From positions 124,001 through 188,000 of the forward strand of contig JAOPTR010000007.1 in NCBI GenBank assembly GCA_051531935.1: a DNA stretch of 64,000 nt. Direction: 5' to 3'. Source of the stretch: OCS116 sp051531935. Lineage in GTDB: Bacteria > Pseudomonadota > Alphaproteobacteria > Rhizobiales > OSC116. A program made the translations under genes and the position numbers. Position 1 is the stretch's first letter, and the number at the start of each line of letters is the position of its first letter. Positions 35,174-44,587 of the stretch are shown piece by piece. The notes below the pieces were generated by a model. That model was not told the DNA's origin, did no database searches, and saw only the letters and a list, made by a program, of their open reading frames with translations.

Positions 35174-35527
35174 TTATTTTCTTTCCTGAGTGATAATTAG
35201 GGTGCAAAAAATAACCGCAGGAATAATAATAAGCACTCCATCACGTAAAATTTCATTCAGGCCAAAATGACCATCCAAAATTTCAATCATATGAAGCGCG
35301 GCATGCCCTCCAATAAATATAATGGGCGTAAAATGTCGGGCTTTTGGTAACCATGCCCATGCAGATGCCGCACAAAAACCAAGGCCAATGTCCCGTATAA
35401 AATGCCCATTCATCGCGCCAGTATGCTCAACACCAGGGGTGATTTTATACCAAAATTCAGGGGCTAAAATCATCAGAAATCCATTCATTAAATAAAATGC
35501 CGAAATAAGCTTCAAACCAAGTTTCAT
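35174..35527 (-). CDS. Small four-helix membrane protein (DoxX/DUF4345-like)
   Basis: A protein of about 117 residues starting MKLGLKLISAFYLMNG; the ATG at 35527 is well spaced from AGGA, unlike starts further upstream. Four hydrophobic helices are separated by short loops (MILAPEFWYKITPG, GHFIRDIGLGF, FIGGHAALHMIEIL). It looks like the DoxX-like or DUF4345-type membrane proteins that accompany ECF41 operons. It is the first gene of the three-gene unit ending in the sigma factor. Function unknown. Confidence 0.75.
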   Translation of the reverse strand: MKLGLKLISAFYLMNGFLMILAPEFWYKITPGVEHTGAMNGHFIRDIGLGFCAASAWAWLPKARHFTPIIFIGGHAALHMIEILDGHFGLNEILRDGVLIIIPAVIFCTLIITQERK

Positions 35528-35601
35528 ATTCATTCCTATCAATTGTCGATGATAAGTAGACGAGCGAAAAAAGAACATGTGACAAGGTTTTTAAAATAAT
35601 A

Positions 35602-35640
35602 ATTTGCATTATTTTGCAGTTTATTGCATAGTATTGCAAA
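35602..35640. promoter_or_regulatory. Four TGCA repeats at exact 10-bp spacing before deoR
   Basis: TGCA occurs at 35605, 35615, 35625 and 35635, each within (A/T)TTGCA, all on the same face of the helix, 12-50 bases before the deoR ATG. Phased direct repeats are the usual operator form of DeoR-family repressors, so this is the likely autoregulatory site. Confidence 0.65.
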
Positions 35641-35652
35641 ATTAGGAAATAT

Positions 35653-36426
35653 ATGGATCATCTAGATTTAAACAACCCAGATACGCGGCAGCTGATACTC
35701 AAAAATAAGATCGCAGCAAATACCGCATTAATTGCGGCCGATCTAGCGCAAGAATTTGGTGTGTCAGTAGATACAGTGCGGCGCGATCTCATTGCGTTAG
35801 AACAAGAGGGTATTGTAAAGCGGGTCAAAGGCGGTGCGTTGCCACTGTTGCCGCCAGATAAACCGCTAATCCAACGTATGAATTACAAAAATTGGCTAGG
35901 TGATATATCCCACAAAATAGAGGTATTGCTCAAAGATTGTAACACTCTCATGTTAGATGGTGGCACTTCCGTAGCAGCCTTTGCTCGCCAATTACCCTAC
36001 CAATATCAAGGCCTAGTGATCACACCTTCACCCATCATTGCAGCCATATTACTAGAGGCACAAATAGAAACTTTGCTTATTGGTGGCACCATTAAACCCG
36101 CAGGTGGCATTGCCACAGGGGCAAGAACTGTGCAAGATATTGCAAATTGTGCAGCCGATATCTGCATATTGGGTGCATGTGCGCTCGATGAGCAATTCGG
36201 CTTGGGTGCAGATGATACGAATGAAGCTGATGTAAAGCGCCAGATGTCACAAAGCGCAGTTAAAACAGTCATTTTGGTCGATGCTTCCAAACTGCACAAG
36301 CGCGCCCGCCATAAAGTCATAAATTGCGATCAAGTAGATTTGCTAATTACCAATGCACAAGTCGAAAATACGATGGCTTTTTCAGAATTAGATATTAAGG
36401 TGATGAGAGTCGATAATGAGAGTTAA
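35653..36426 (+). CDS. DeoR-family transcriptional regulator
   Basis: A 257-residue repressor. The N-terminal winged helix has LAQEFGVSVDTVRRDL (about 33-48) followed by KRVKGGAL; the C-terminal DeoRC sensor domain (about 80-240) has MLDGGTSVAAFARQL and LLIGGTIKPAGG, where sugar phosphates bind. It is followed after 3 bases by an MFS transporter gene, so the pair probably controls uptake of a sugar or nucleoside-like compound. Phased TGCA repeats upstream suggest self-regulation. Confidence 0.9.
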   Translation: MDHLDLNNPDTRQLILKNKIAANTALIAADLAQEFGVSVDTVRRDLIALEQEGIVKRVKGGALPLLPPDKPLIQRMNYKNWLGDISHKIEVLLKDCNTLMLDGGTSVAAFARQLPYQYQGLVITPSPIIAAILLEAQIETLLIGGTIKPAGGIATGARTVQDIANCAADICILGACALDEQFGLGADDTNEADVKRQMSQSAVKTVILVDASKLHKRARHKVINCDQVDLLITNAQVENTMAFSELDIKVMRVDNES

Positions 36427-36429
36427 ATT

Positions 36430-37575
36430 ATGAATAATATCCCACACCAAGTTAAAGTTTTTACAGTGTTTTTTCTATATTCACTCACTTTGGGTTCAAT
36501 CTTCCCAAGGTTAGGCGAATTGCAATTAGCCATGAATATTCAAGAAGGCGCATTAGGCCTAGGCTTGCTTGGTTTTGCCGTAGGCACTCAAATATCACTC
36601 ATGTTCTCAGGCCCCATAATAGAAAATCTCGGCTACAGAAAACTCATTCTCGTGGCTGTTCCAATATTAGGTTTTTCTACGGCAGCCGCCACTTTAGCAC
36701 CCAATATCACCATCTTTTTCTTTTGCTTATTATTCGCAGGTCTTGCCATTGGCGCGCTAGAAATCGTCATCAATGTCGAGGCCGATCGTACCGAGCATTT
36801 AATGGGTAAACTCATCATGAACCGAGCCCACGCCTTTTGGAGTTTTGGGTTCTTTGCGGCTGGTCTTTTTGGTGCGGTGGCAGCACAATGGGATATTTCT
36901 CCCACCATGCATATTTTGGCGGTCACCCTAGCAAGTTTTACAATCCTGTTTGTAGTCATGTTAAATTTCAAGCCATCTCCAGCACGTGTAACCGCTTCAG
37001 ATGAGCCAAAAACTCCTAAATTAATTCGCCCTTCAAAAGGTATTCTGGCTTTGGTCGCATTCACTTTAAGCGCCATGTTGCTCGAAGGCGCAGGTGCCGA
37101 TTGGTCAGTAATTTTCATGCGCGATAATTTCGAACTGTCAGCATTTGCTAACGGAATGGCCTTCGCAATCGGTGCGTTGACTCAGGCCGTCACCCGCTTT
37201 TTTGCCGATGGGTTTATCAGTAAATATGGCGCTGTTCCTGTAGCACGTATATTGGTCGTTATTTTAGGCATCGGCGCTGCATTGGTTACATTCTCCCCCA
37301 ATGCATATATTGCTTTGCTTGGCTTTGCTTTGGCAGGTGTTGGCTCAAGTTCATTATTTCCGCTTGCCATGTCAGCCGCTGCGCAACGTACAGATAGGCC
37401 AGCAGCCACCAATGTTGCATCTCTCGCGCAGCTTTCATTTATTATTTTCCTGCTTGCACCGCCAATTTTGGGCTTTGTCGCCGAGCATTTGGGCATAAGA
37501 TTCTCTTTCGGCATTGGCTTGCCATTAGTGGTCTTAAGTTGGTTCTACATTAAATCGTTGGAGAATAAATCGTGA
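36430..37575 (+). CDS. Major facilitator superfamily transporter
   Basis: A 381-residue protein with twelve predicted membrane helices in two halves, similar to the YbjJ/FucP-like MFS branch. The segment around ENLGYRKLILVAVPILG after helix 2 corresponds to the MFS loop motif. It is 3 bases downstream of the DeoR regulator gene and overlaps the next gene by GTGA, so all three are likely co-expressed. Direction and substrate are unknown; sugar uptake is suggested by the DeoR neighbour. Confidence 0.85.
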   Translation: MNNIPHQVKVFTVFFLYSLTLGSIFPRLGELQLAMNIQEGALGLGLLGFAVGTQISLMFSGPIIENLGYRKLILVAVPILGFSTAAATLAPNITIFFFCLLFAGLAIGALEIVINVEADRTEHLMGKLIMNRAHAFWSFGFFAAGLFGAVAAQWDISPTMHILAVTLASFTILFVVMLNFKPSPARVTASDEPKTPKLIRPSKGILALVAFTLSAMLLEGAGADWSVIFMRDNFELSAFANGMAFAIGALTQAVTRFFADGFISKYGAVPVARILVVILGIGAALVTFSPNAYIALLGFALAGVGSSSLFPLAMSAAAQRTDRPAATNVASLAQLSFIIFLLAPPILGFVAEHLGIRFSFGIGLPLVVLSWFYIKSLENKS

Positions 37576-37940
37576 CAATTTATAAGGGCGCTTGCCATTG
37601 CGGCAGCATAAAGTTCCAAGTTGATACTAAAATTGAATCATTCAAAATGTGCGATTGCTCTTTTTGCAAAAAGAGAAATGCAGTTATGCTCAGCGTTCAT
37701 AAAGATGACTTTAAGCTATTAGAGGGCGAAGCTGATTTGGCACTCTATCAATGGAATATGAAAATAGCGAAACATCATTTTTGTAAAAAATGTGGCATAT
37801 ACACCTTCCATCATACCCGTTCTAAACCAGGCATTATGGGCGTAAATGCAAATTGTTTAGTTGATGTCGATGTGTCTCAATTTCCAATTAATCGTGTCCA
37901 TGGTTCTGAATTTTCATCCAAGCCAAAAGATAGCAATTAG
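37572..37940 (+). CDS. GFA/CENP-V family zinc protein
   Basis: A 122-residue protein of the glutathione-dependent formaldehyde-activating (GFA) fold. Zinc-binding cysteine clusters are present: GACHCGS at the N-terminus, CDCSFC in the middle and FCKKCGI further on. It starts with GTG overlapping the MFS stop. Members named for formaldehyde activation include many of unknown reaction, so only the family is assigned. Probable last gene of the deoR-MFS unit. Confidence 0.87.
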   Translation: MTIYKGACHCGSIKFQVDTKIESFKMCDCSFCKKRNAVMLSVHKDDFKLLEGEADLALYQWNMKIAKHHFCKKCGIYTFHHTRSKPGIMGVNANCLVDVDVSQFPINRVHGSEFSSKPKDSN

Positions 37941-38021
37941 GTAATTTTTTTTGTTAAAACTGTGTATATGCAAAATCAAAATGCCATAATAGATTGGCAA
38001 TAGATTTTAAAGGGTTGCTAT

Positions 38022-38888
38022 ATGACGGATGAAACAAAAGGCATGCTTTACGGCATATTAGGTGTTGTGGCGTTTGGCCTCAGCTTGCCCTTCACTCGCG
38101 TTGTTGTGCCATATTTAGACCCAATATTCATCGGTACAGGCCGTGCTGTGGTGGCGGCGGTGGTATCAATTGTTATATTGCTCTGGTTCAAACAAAAAAT
38201 ACCCAACAAGTCCCAAATCTTAAAATTAATCATTGTATCGCTCGGCGTGGTGGCGGGTTTCCCTATCCTGTCATCATGGGCGATGCAACATGTACCCGCA
38301 TCTCATGGCGGCGTGGTTGTCGGAATTTTGCCACTAGCCACGGCTTTTTTTGGTGCATGGGTGGCAAAAGAGCGCCCAAGTTTTGCCTTTTGGGCGGTGA
38401 GTGTTGTCGGCAGCCTGTTGGTCATAGCTTATGTGGTAACCGAGGGTTCAGGCCGCATTGAAATGGCCGATATAGCACTTTTAGGTGCCGTTATATCTGC
38501 CGCCATTGGCTATGCAGTTGGCGCGCAATTGTCCAAAGAACTTGGTGGTTGGCAGGTTATTTGTTGGGCGCTCGTTTTGTCATTGGCCTACACATTGCCA
38601 TTGTCAATTATCTATCAGCCAGAAACCTATACGGGCTACCCTGTAACCGTGTATATTAGTTTTCTTTATCTATCGCTGGTCAGCATGTTAATTGGCTTTT
38701 TTGCGTGGTATAAAGGCTTGGTTTTGGGTGGTATTGCGCGGGTGAGCCAAACTCAATTGCTGCAGCCGTTCATAACCATTTTTGCATCCATTATTATGCT
38801 GTCAGAACCGTTGGATTTTAAAACCATAATCTTCGCAGGCGCTGTCGTGGCATCCGTATGGGTTGGTAAAAAAATGCCTATTAATTAA
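38022..38888 (+). CDS. EamA/DMT-family transporter
   Basis: A 288-residue protein with ten predicted helices and two EamA repeats (about 5-135 and 148-285), with the RVVVPYLDPIFIGTGRAVVAA opening and the SQTQLLQPFITIFASIIMLSE segment in repeat two, both usual for drug/metabolite exporters. No specific substrate is readable. Its stop overlaps the stop of the opposing NTF2-like gene. Confidence 0.87.
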   Translation: MTDETKGMLYGILGVVAFGLSLPFTRVVVPYLDPIFIGTGRAVVAAVVSIVILLWFKQKIPNKSQILKLIIVSLGVVAGFPILSSWAMQHVPASHGGVVVGILPLATAFFGAWVAKERPSFAFWAVSVVGSLLVIAYVVTEGSGRIEMADIALLGAVISAAIGYAVGAQLSKELGGWQVICWALVLSLAYTLPLSIIYQPETYTGYPVTVYISFLYLSLVSMLIGFFAWYKGLVLGGIARVSQTQLLQPFITIFASIIMLSEPLDFKTIIFAGAVVASVWVGKKMPIN

Positions 38889-39303
38889 TAAGCATATTGG
38901 TAATTTTCTTAATGAGTCTCGGGTTGCTTATTTCTTCTTCATATTTATTCTCAACATGCTCAATAAGCCCGTCAACAACAATCACTATGGTTTCACCAAT
39001 CAACTCTTCTTCAAAACCCAATTTTAAGTTAATAATTTTCACTACATATTTGTAACTATATTCACTATTGTCATTAGATTTTGGTTTGCAAAGATTGGTT
39101 ACACTACGCTGTGTTGCCAAATTTTCCATCCAATCAATATATTCCAAAAAATTCAATAATCCATTAAATGGTGTGAAGTAAGTAAATGTGGGTGAAATTA
39201 TTTCATGAAGTTCTAAGCGCTTGTTGCGGTAAAAGTCACTCGTAAATGTTTCAACCATATGCTGATGGTTTGAAGCAAATTGTGCCGAATTTTCTTGGAG
39301 CAT
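38881..39303 (-). CDS. Small NTF2/SnoaL-like protein (paralog 3)
   Basis: A 140-residue protein with an ATG start. After a short extension come the family helices: MVETFTSDFYRNKRLELHEIISPTFTY and LNFLEYIDWMENL, followed by alternating strands (SYKYVVKIINLKL, GETIVIVVDGLIEHVENKY). Pattern and length match the window proteins at 1108, 1618 and 59472; as in those, no signal peptide or membrane segment is seen. It sits alone between a DMT exporter and a DUF5680 gene. Function unknown. Confidence 0.65.
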   Translation of the reverse strand: MLQENSAQFASNHQHMVETFTSDFYRNKRLELHEIISPTFTYFTPFNGLLNFLEYIDWMENLATQRSVTNLCKPKSNDNSEYSYKYVVKIINLKLGFEEELIGETIVIVVDGLIEHVENKYEEEISNPRLIKKITNMLIN

Positions 39304-39495
39304 AAAAATAGGTTCCGTCCCATTGTTAAAACGCTTCCCCCATTTATATTACAATCAAGTCATAACATAGATTCGCAATAAATCCAGCCAGTTATACTAT
39401 TTTAGAGTAATAATAACTTTTATTACCCACGGTTACTTAAAACCATCAATTATAAGGCGAAATTCTGCTTATTTACCTGTATTCCATAGGTAAAA

Positions 39496-39948
39496 CTAAG
39501 ATTTCAACTGCCCGCCATGGTAATCTAATTGGTAAACTTCTTCACCATCACGCAAAATTAATTCAACACCACTAAATTTCAATTCATCACCCTTATTGGT
39601 GTCGATATAACTATAGTCACCTATAGTGAATTCAAACCCGCCTAAAAACCGATTTTCAGCATATAATACTGCCAAGGATTTTTTAATAATCTCACCTGCT
39701 TTTTGGGCATTAATTAAATCAGGATTTAAAATATATCCATAATAATTCATAGCCCAAACCGCTTTGCCTTTATACCAAACAACTTCCTGCCCCATAAAAT
39801 CAGTGCCTCCAAAATAACTATCCAAATATTTCCAATCACCAGATGAATAACTAAGATCGTGAGAATCCTCGCGGCAAGGTTTAGCGATTGCCCCATCATC
39901 AACATAACAAGCTGCTTTTGCCGCTACAATAAAACTCTTCAAGTTCAT
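39496..39948 (-). CDS. DUF5680-like protein
   Basis: A 150-residue protein with the segments SHDLSYSSGDWKYLDSYFGG, EVVWYKGKAVWAMNYYG and FEFTIGDYSYID, which match the DUF5680 pattern of small aromatic-rich cytoplasmic proteins. GAGGAT precedes the ATG. Family function is not established. No operon partners: the next gene upstream points away and the NTF2-like gene downstream is 190 bases off. Confidence 0.72.
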   Translation of the reverse strand: MNLKSFIVAAKAACYVDDGAIAKPCREDSHDLSYSSGDWKYLDSYFGGTDFMGQEVVWYKGKAVWAMNYYGYILNPDLINAQKAGEIIKKSLAVLYAENRFLGGFEFTIGDYSYIDTNKGDELKFSGVELILRDGEEVYQLDYHGGQLKS

Positions 39949-40050
39949 AAAATCCTCAATCCCACATTAGAGTTTTACTATAGAAAAGTAGATAATTTAT
40001 TCAAGCCGAAATGGCTAGATTTCTAAACTGGAATGCGATATTCATAAATC

Positions 40051-41256
40051 ATGGCAAATTCCAAATCTCAAAAACTCGAGCTCATTGCATTGCTCACATC
40101 ATTAACGGCACTTTCAGCTGTGAGTATTGATGCAATGTTGCCCGCTTTTGGTCATATTGCCAAAGAGTTTGCCCTCACCAATAGTGCCGATACCCTATAT
40201 CTTGTGGCATTGTTCTTTTTTGGAATGACCTTCGGCGAGCTCGTCTTTGGTTCCATTGCCGATGCTTATGGCCGCAAAAAGACAATCCTAATTGGCCTGA
40301 CCATTTATGCATTTGGCACCATCATATCAATCTTTGCACAATCCTACGAAATTCTATTATGCGCCCGTATCATCCAAGGTGCTGGCGCTGCCGGCAGCAA
40401 GATAGGCACCCGCGCTCTGATACGCGATTTATTCCAAGGTGAAGCTATGGCAAAGCTCATGTCCATTATGTTCGGGCTGATGATTATTGTACCAATGGCA
40501 GCTCCATTTCTAGGGCAATACATTATTGACGTCTCGCAATGGCGCGCAATATTTATTTTTCTATATGTGATAAATTTAATCCTCGCCATCTGGCTTTGGT
40601 CGCGCCAAGCCGAAACTCTCAAACCGCAAAATCGCATTGCCATATCATTCGATAAATTACGCCAAAATACAAAGCTCATCATCAGGCATCCCAAAGTGAT
40701 GGCCTATACATTCTGTGCAGGGCTTATCCTAGGGGCGCAATTATTTTATGTCGGCCTCGCACACGAATATTATGTATTGGTTTACGGTGTGGGCAGTCAG
40801 TTCCCTGCATATTTTGCGCTAGCTGCCATTGGTGCCGGCGTCGGCTCATTGTCTAACGCAAAGCTTGTAAGCCATTTCGGAATGCACTTTATGATGAACC
40901 TTGCCTTGCTCGGTATCGTATTTTTATCCATTGGCTTTTTACTGTTGACCTTATATTTCAATGGTCATCCCCCATTTGCCCTGTTTTTAACTTTCTGCAC
41001 TTTGGTATTTGTATTTGTCGGCATTGTGTTTGGCAATGCCAACGCATTGGCAATGCAGTCTTTAGGGCGCGTGGCGGGCTTAGGCTCGTCTGTCATTGCC
41101 TCGGTCTCAAGCTTGGTTGGTGTCGGGCTATCAGCTATCTTTGGGGGCTTTTATAATGGCAGCACTTTGCCATTGGCACTCATATATTTATGCGCAGCTG
41201 GTGTTTCTTATTTTTTGGTGCAAATGGCCTCAAAGTCAAACGCAAAATCAGTCTAA
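40051..41256 (+). CDS. Bcr/CflA-family multidrug efflux MFS transporter
   Basis: A 401-residue transporter with twelve helices. The opening LTALSAVSIDAMLPAFGHIAKEF and the GSIADAYGRKKTILIGL loop, then CARIIQGAGAAGSKIGTRALIRDLF, are typical of Bcr/CflA drug:proton antiporters. Probable role is export of drugs or other small toxic compounds. Stand-alone gene; it converges on the glutathione transferase gene. Confidence 0.9.
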   Translation: MANSKSQKLELIALLTSLTALSAVSIDAMLPAFGHIAKEFALTNSADTLYLVALFFFGMTFGELVFGSIADAYGRKKTILIGLTIYAFGTIISIFAQSYEILLCARIIQGAGAAGSKIGTRALIRDLFQGEAMAKLMSIMFGLMIIVPMAAPFLGQYIIDVSQWRAIFIFLYVINLILAIWLWSRQAETLKPQNRIAISFDKLRQNTKLIIRHPKVMAYTFCAGLILGAQLFYVGLAHEYYVLVYGVGSQFPAYFALAAIGAGVGSLSNAKLVSHFGMHFMMNLALLGIVFLSIGFLLLTLYFNGHPPFALFLTFCTLVFVFVGIVFGNANALAMQSLGRVAGLGSSVIASVSSLVGVGLSAIFGGFYNGSTLPLALIYLCAAGVSYFLVQMASKSNAKSV

Positions 41257-41265
41257 ATTCAAGCC

Positions 41266-42237
41266 TCAACCACGCCCATGTGGTAAATCAAAATCTAGCT
41301 CTGGGCCCACTGGCACAATGCGGGTTGGGTTCACCATGTCATGGCTTTCATAATAATGGCGTTTAATATGGTTCATATTCAACGTTTCAGCAATGCCATC
41401 CATTTGGTATAATTCCCGCACATAACCCGATAAATTCTCATATTGGCAAATCATTTTTAGGTTGCACTTAAAATGCCCCACATAAACCGCGTCAAATCTA
41501 ATAAGCGTTGTAAATAATCGCCAATCGGCTTCAGTAATTTCATCACCACATAAATAGCGTTTTTCGCTCAATATTTGCTCCACCCAATCTAGGCTTTCAA
41601 ATAACGGAATAACCGCCTCTTCATAGGCTTTTTGGGTCGTGGCGAAACCACTTTTATAAACTCCATTGCTTATATTATGATATATCCGATGGTTGATTTC
41701 ATCAATTTCAGTCCGCAACGGCTCAGGATAATAGTCAGCCTTGGCCGCCCCAATGCCATCAAATGCACTGTTAAACATACGAATTATTTCAGATGATTCA
41801 TTAGATACAATGGTATTTTGTTGCTTATCCCACAAAATTGGCACTGTCACACGGCCGCTATATTGGGGGTCAGCTTTGGTATAGATCTGATGCACAAATT
41901 CAGCGCCGTTCACATTGTCAGCAATCACGCCCTCACCAGCTGCAAATGTCCAACCATTCTCAACCATATAAGGATGCACAACCGATATATCAATCATATC
42001 TGTTAAGCCTTTTAAGGCTCTGAAAATCATGGCTCTATGCGCCCATGGGCAGGCGTTGGAAATATACAAATGGTAGCGCCCAGCTTCAGCCTTAAAACCA
42101 GATTTTCCAGTTTTACCAGCAGCACCATCGGCAGTTACCCAATTGCGAAATTGCGATTCACTGCGGATAAATTTGCCCTTATCAGCATGCGTATCATACC
42201 ATTTGTCATGCCAAACACCATCTACCAACAGTCCCAT
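41266..42237 (-). CDS. Glutathione S-transferase, omega-like (glutathionyl-hydroquinone reductase type)
   Basis: A 323-residue protein. The start at 42237 fits the GGGGTGAT ribosome-binding region; a longer frame adds 11 atypical residues. The thioredoxin-like domain has the catalytic Cys63 in NACPWAHR, followed by VVHPYMVENGWTF, the usual YqjG/ECM4 pattern; the C-terminal helical domain has LCGDEITEADWRLFTTL. Such enzymes reduce glutathionyl-hydroquinones. The substrate here is not proven. Confidence 0.88.
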   Translation of the reverse strand: MGLLVDGVWHDKWYDTHADKGKFIRSESQFRNWVTADGAAGKTGKSGFKAEAGRYHLYISNACPWAHRAMIFRALKGLTDMIDISVVHPYMVENGWTFAAGEGVIADNVNGAEFVHQIYTKADPQYSGRVTVPILWDKQQNTIVSNESSEIIRMFNSAFDGIGAAKADYYPEPLRTEIDEINHRIYHNISNGVYKSGFATTQKAYEEAVIPLFESLDWVEQILSEKRYLCGDEITEADWRLFTTLIRFDAVYVGHFKCNLKMICQYENLSGYVRELYQMDGIAETLNMNHIKRHYYESHDMVNPTRIVPVGPELDFDLPHGRG

Positions 42238-42279
42238 ATCATCACCCCTTTTTAAATGATGATATAGCAATCCAAAATG

Positions 42280-43329
42280 TTATTCTAGCAGATATTTAAC
42301 ACGCTCATGTGTCATCGGGTGCGATGAAAAATAGTCAGATACGTTTTCATCCGCATCACCATCAACATCACCACCATAGTATTTTTCCATCTTTTTCAGC
42401 ATGTCCACCAAAAGAATGGCATCACCAGTACCCGTCTCAATGAGCAGTTGCTTGCTAAATAAATCAGCTTCTTTTTCAAGCGCACGGCTATACGACATCT
42501 GGGTTAATATGACCGAGTTGCTAATCAACATTTCCGACAATCCCGATAGCTCACCCGTTAGAAATGTTACACTGGCGGTTAAAATACTTGCTTGCACAAC
42601 AGCGGTTATGCCGTGTCGGTTAATCACATGACCAGCTTCATGCGCCAAAACCGCCATAATTTCTTCATCATTTTCCGCCAGTTTAATCAAACCATCGGTC
42701 ACAATAACCACACCCGAAGGTAACGCCATCGCATTGGGCGCATTGCCGTTATAACCCATGGCCCTAAACTGCAAATCAAACCCATTGGGCCAATCGGCAT
42801 CGCGGGTCATATTCAAAAATGCCAATTCAATTCTGGCCTGCTCGTCATCATCTATCTTCGATGGCTCAAATAAGGTCTTATCAAGCAAAGCCAATGTTTG
42901 CTCGGTGGTAAAACTGTATATGTAAGGTGGAATTTGATAAGCAATCACACGGCTTGCCGCAGGCACACCATAAGTCACAAAACTATAAATTAACACGACA
43001 GACATTACCAACGCAGCAATCACAGCCGCTAAATGCTTTTCAAAAAAGTCGATGATAAACACAGTTTTCTTAATGTCATGGTCTTTGAGCCATTGGTCAA
43101 AAATCTCAACCTCATTGGTCTGAAACGACACCATATCGCCATCAATAAGCCAGTTAATGTTGCGGGTAATTTTTCCAACAGGGTCAGAAAATTCCAATTC
43201 ACTCAATGTCAGCTGTATAGGTTTAGCACCATCAATACAAAGGCTCACCTCTCCCTCGGCCGAGGTTAAAACAGCCTGATGAGCAACCGAAGATTGCCCA
43301 TCATAATATATACCATCTAATTGAATCAC
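42280..43329 (-). CDS. M48-family metallopeptidase
   Basis: A 349-residue membrane-anchored zinc protease. An N-terminal domain of about 95 residues precedes one membrane helix (about 100-122) and the peptidase domain, with the zinc motif HEAGH (230-234) and the third ligand in EKEADLFSKQL. A second possible helix lies near 245-265. Such enzymes often act in membrane-protein quality control. It lies 24 bases downstream of a DUF898 gene, and the pairing of these two membrane proteins suggests a shared task. Confidence 0.87.
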   Translation of the reverse strand: MIQLDGIYYDGQSSVAHQAVLTSAEGEVSLCIDGAKPIQLTLSELEFSDPVGKITRNINWLIDGDMVSFQTNEVEIFDQWLKDHDIKKTVFIIDFFEKHLAAVIAALVMSVVLIYSFVTYGVPAASRVIAYQIPPYIYSFTTEQTLALLDKTLFEPSKIDDDEQARIELAFLNMTRDADWPNGFDLQFRAMGYNGNAPNAMALPSGVVIVTDGLIKLAENDEEIMAVLAHEAGHVINRHGITAVVQASILTASVTFLTGELSGLSEMLISNSVILTQMSYSRALEKEADLFSKQLLIETGTGDAILLVDMLKKMEKYYGGDVDGDADENVSDYFSSHPMTHERVKYLLE

Positions 43330-43353
43330 GAATTATCCTTCATTCAAACAGCC

Positions 43354-44448
43354 TTAGATACCCAGTTCAAGCACGTCACCAAGTTGGTCGCCTAAAGATG
43401 AAATGTCACGCGCTTCAGCTTGCACAAATTCATCAGCTTTACCGTCGCTCATTAAGGCCAATTTGTTGGCAGCATAGCGCGCATTACGAACTTTCAACCA
43501 CGGTATCGCAAAGCCCAATGTCACTACCAACAACAATAAGTTAAGCAAAACCAAACCCATATAACTTTTCACTGTCATGGTAGATTTAAATTCATTGCCC
43601 GCCAGTTGCATATGGTTGTAAACCAAATTTGTAATGGCTACAAAATAATAAAAGTAAGATACAATCATGCCAATATAAAATGCCAATAGGCCAGTGTAAA
43701 TAGCGGCCATAATGCTAATATATTCAGCACCCATGTCTTCATTGGTTTCTGAATAAAGCAGTATTTCGCTAAAATCAATTTGCTTGGTCAGCATAAATGC
43801 CAACAAAGCGGTACCAACAGTAATCGCAATGGTGATTGAGGTGATTTTATAAAGCTTACCAAGCGGTAGTTTTATCGCAAAGTGGGTTTTGCCGTAAAGT
43901 GAATTATTGGCAATATATTCTTGTTGTTTTTTGGTGGCAACAGGCAGTAAAATAAACACTGTGATAATCGCAAGGAAAGGCCAAACCACAAATGCCATTA
44001 AGGCTTTCCAATATGTACCTTCAAAATTAAACCTAATATTTCTGTAGCTGCTGTTATAAGCGTTAAAGCGCAAGGATTTGTTGATAATCCACGGCAAAGC
44101 TGCATATAAAACAAGTATCAATATACCGTTCAAAATCGGAATGGCAGCCGACAATGAAAACAAAACCAACAAAACAATGGCGATGATGCGTCCAATTAAA
44201 ATGCCCAATGGTTTGGCGTGATATTCAAAACGCGCTCCCATAACTTCGGTATTGCCATAAAAATATCTACGGTTACGCACCAAAGCCCAAGCAGAATATA
44301 TGCCCAAAGTGACGATGGTCAAAAATATATTCATAATCCATATTTTAAAATATTCAAACCCAGACCCATGAAAAACAAACGCCTTTTCTGTCAATACAGC
44401 TTGGCTTTCATCAGCGGTGGATGTGCCACTATTTACAATTTCACTCAT
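43354..44448 (-). CDS. DUF898 (YjgN-like) membrane protein
   Basis: A 364-residue protein of the YjgN/DUF898 family, with FHGSGFEYFKIWIMNIFLTIVTLGIYSAWA at the start and repeated hydrophobic segments giving six to eight membrane helices. The internal FNAYNSSYRNIRFNFEG motif is typical. Function of the family is not established. It is followed by the M48 protease gene on the same strand. Confidence 0.85.
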   Translation of the reverse strand: MSEIVNSGTSTADESQAVLTEKAFVFHGSGFEYFKIWIMNIFLTIVTLGIYSAWALVRNRRYFYGNTEVMGARFEYHAKPLGILIGRIIAIVLLVLFSLSAAIPILNGILILVLYAALPWIINKSLRFNAYNSSYRNIRFNFEGTYWKALMAFVVWPFLAIITVFILLPVATKKQQEYIANNSLYGKTHFAIKLPLGKLYKITSITIAITVGTALLAFMLTKQIDFSEILLYSETNEDMGAEYISIMAAIYTGLLAFYIGMIVSYFYYFVAITNLVYNHMQLAGNEFKSTMTVKSYMGLVLLNLLLLVVTLGFAIPWLKVRNARYAANKLALMSDGKADEFVQAEARDISSLGDQLGDVLELGI

Positions 44449-44587
44449 TTACATTTCCTTAAATTAATTTAAGGGTGAAATTACATATAAATCATTTCAA
44501 GTCAAACACTTAAACAGTTTTTGAGTCTAGCAACTTTAGCAGCAAATTAACGACTTTTAGCCTAGCTATGTTTCGCATTTATATGTG

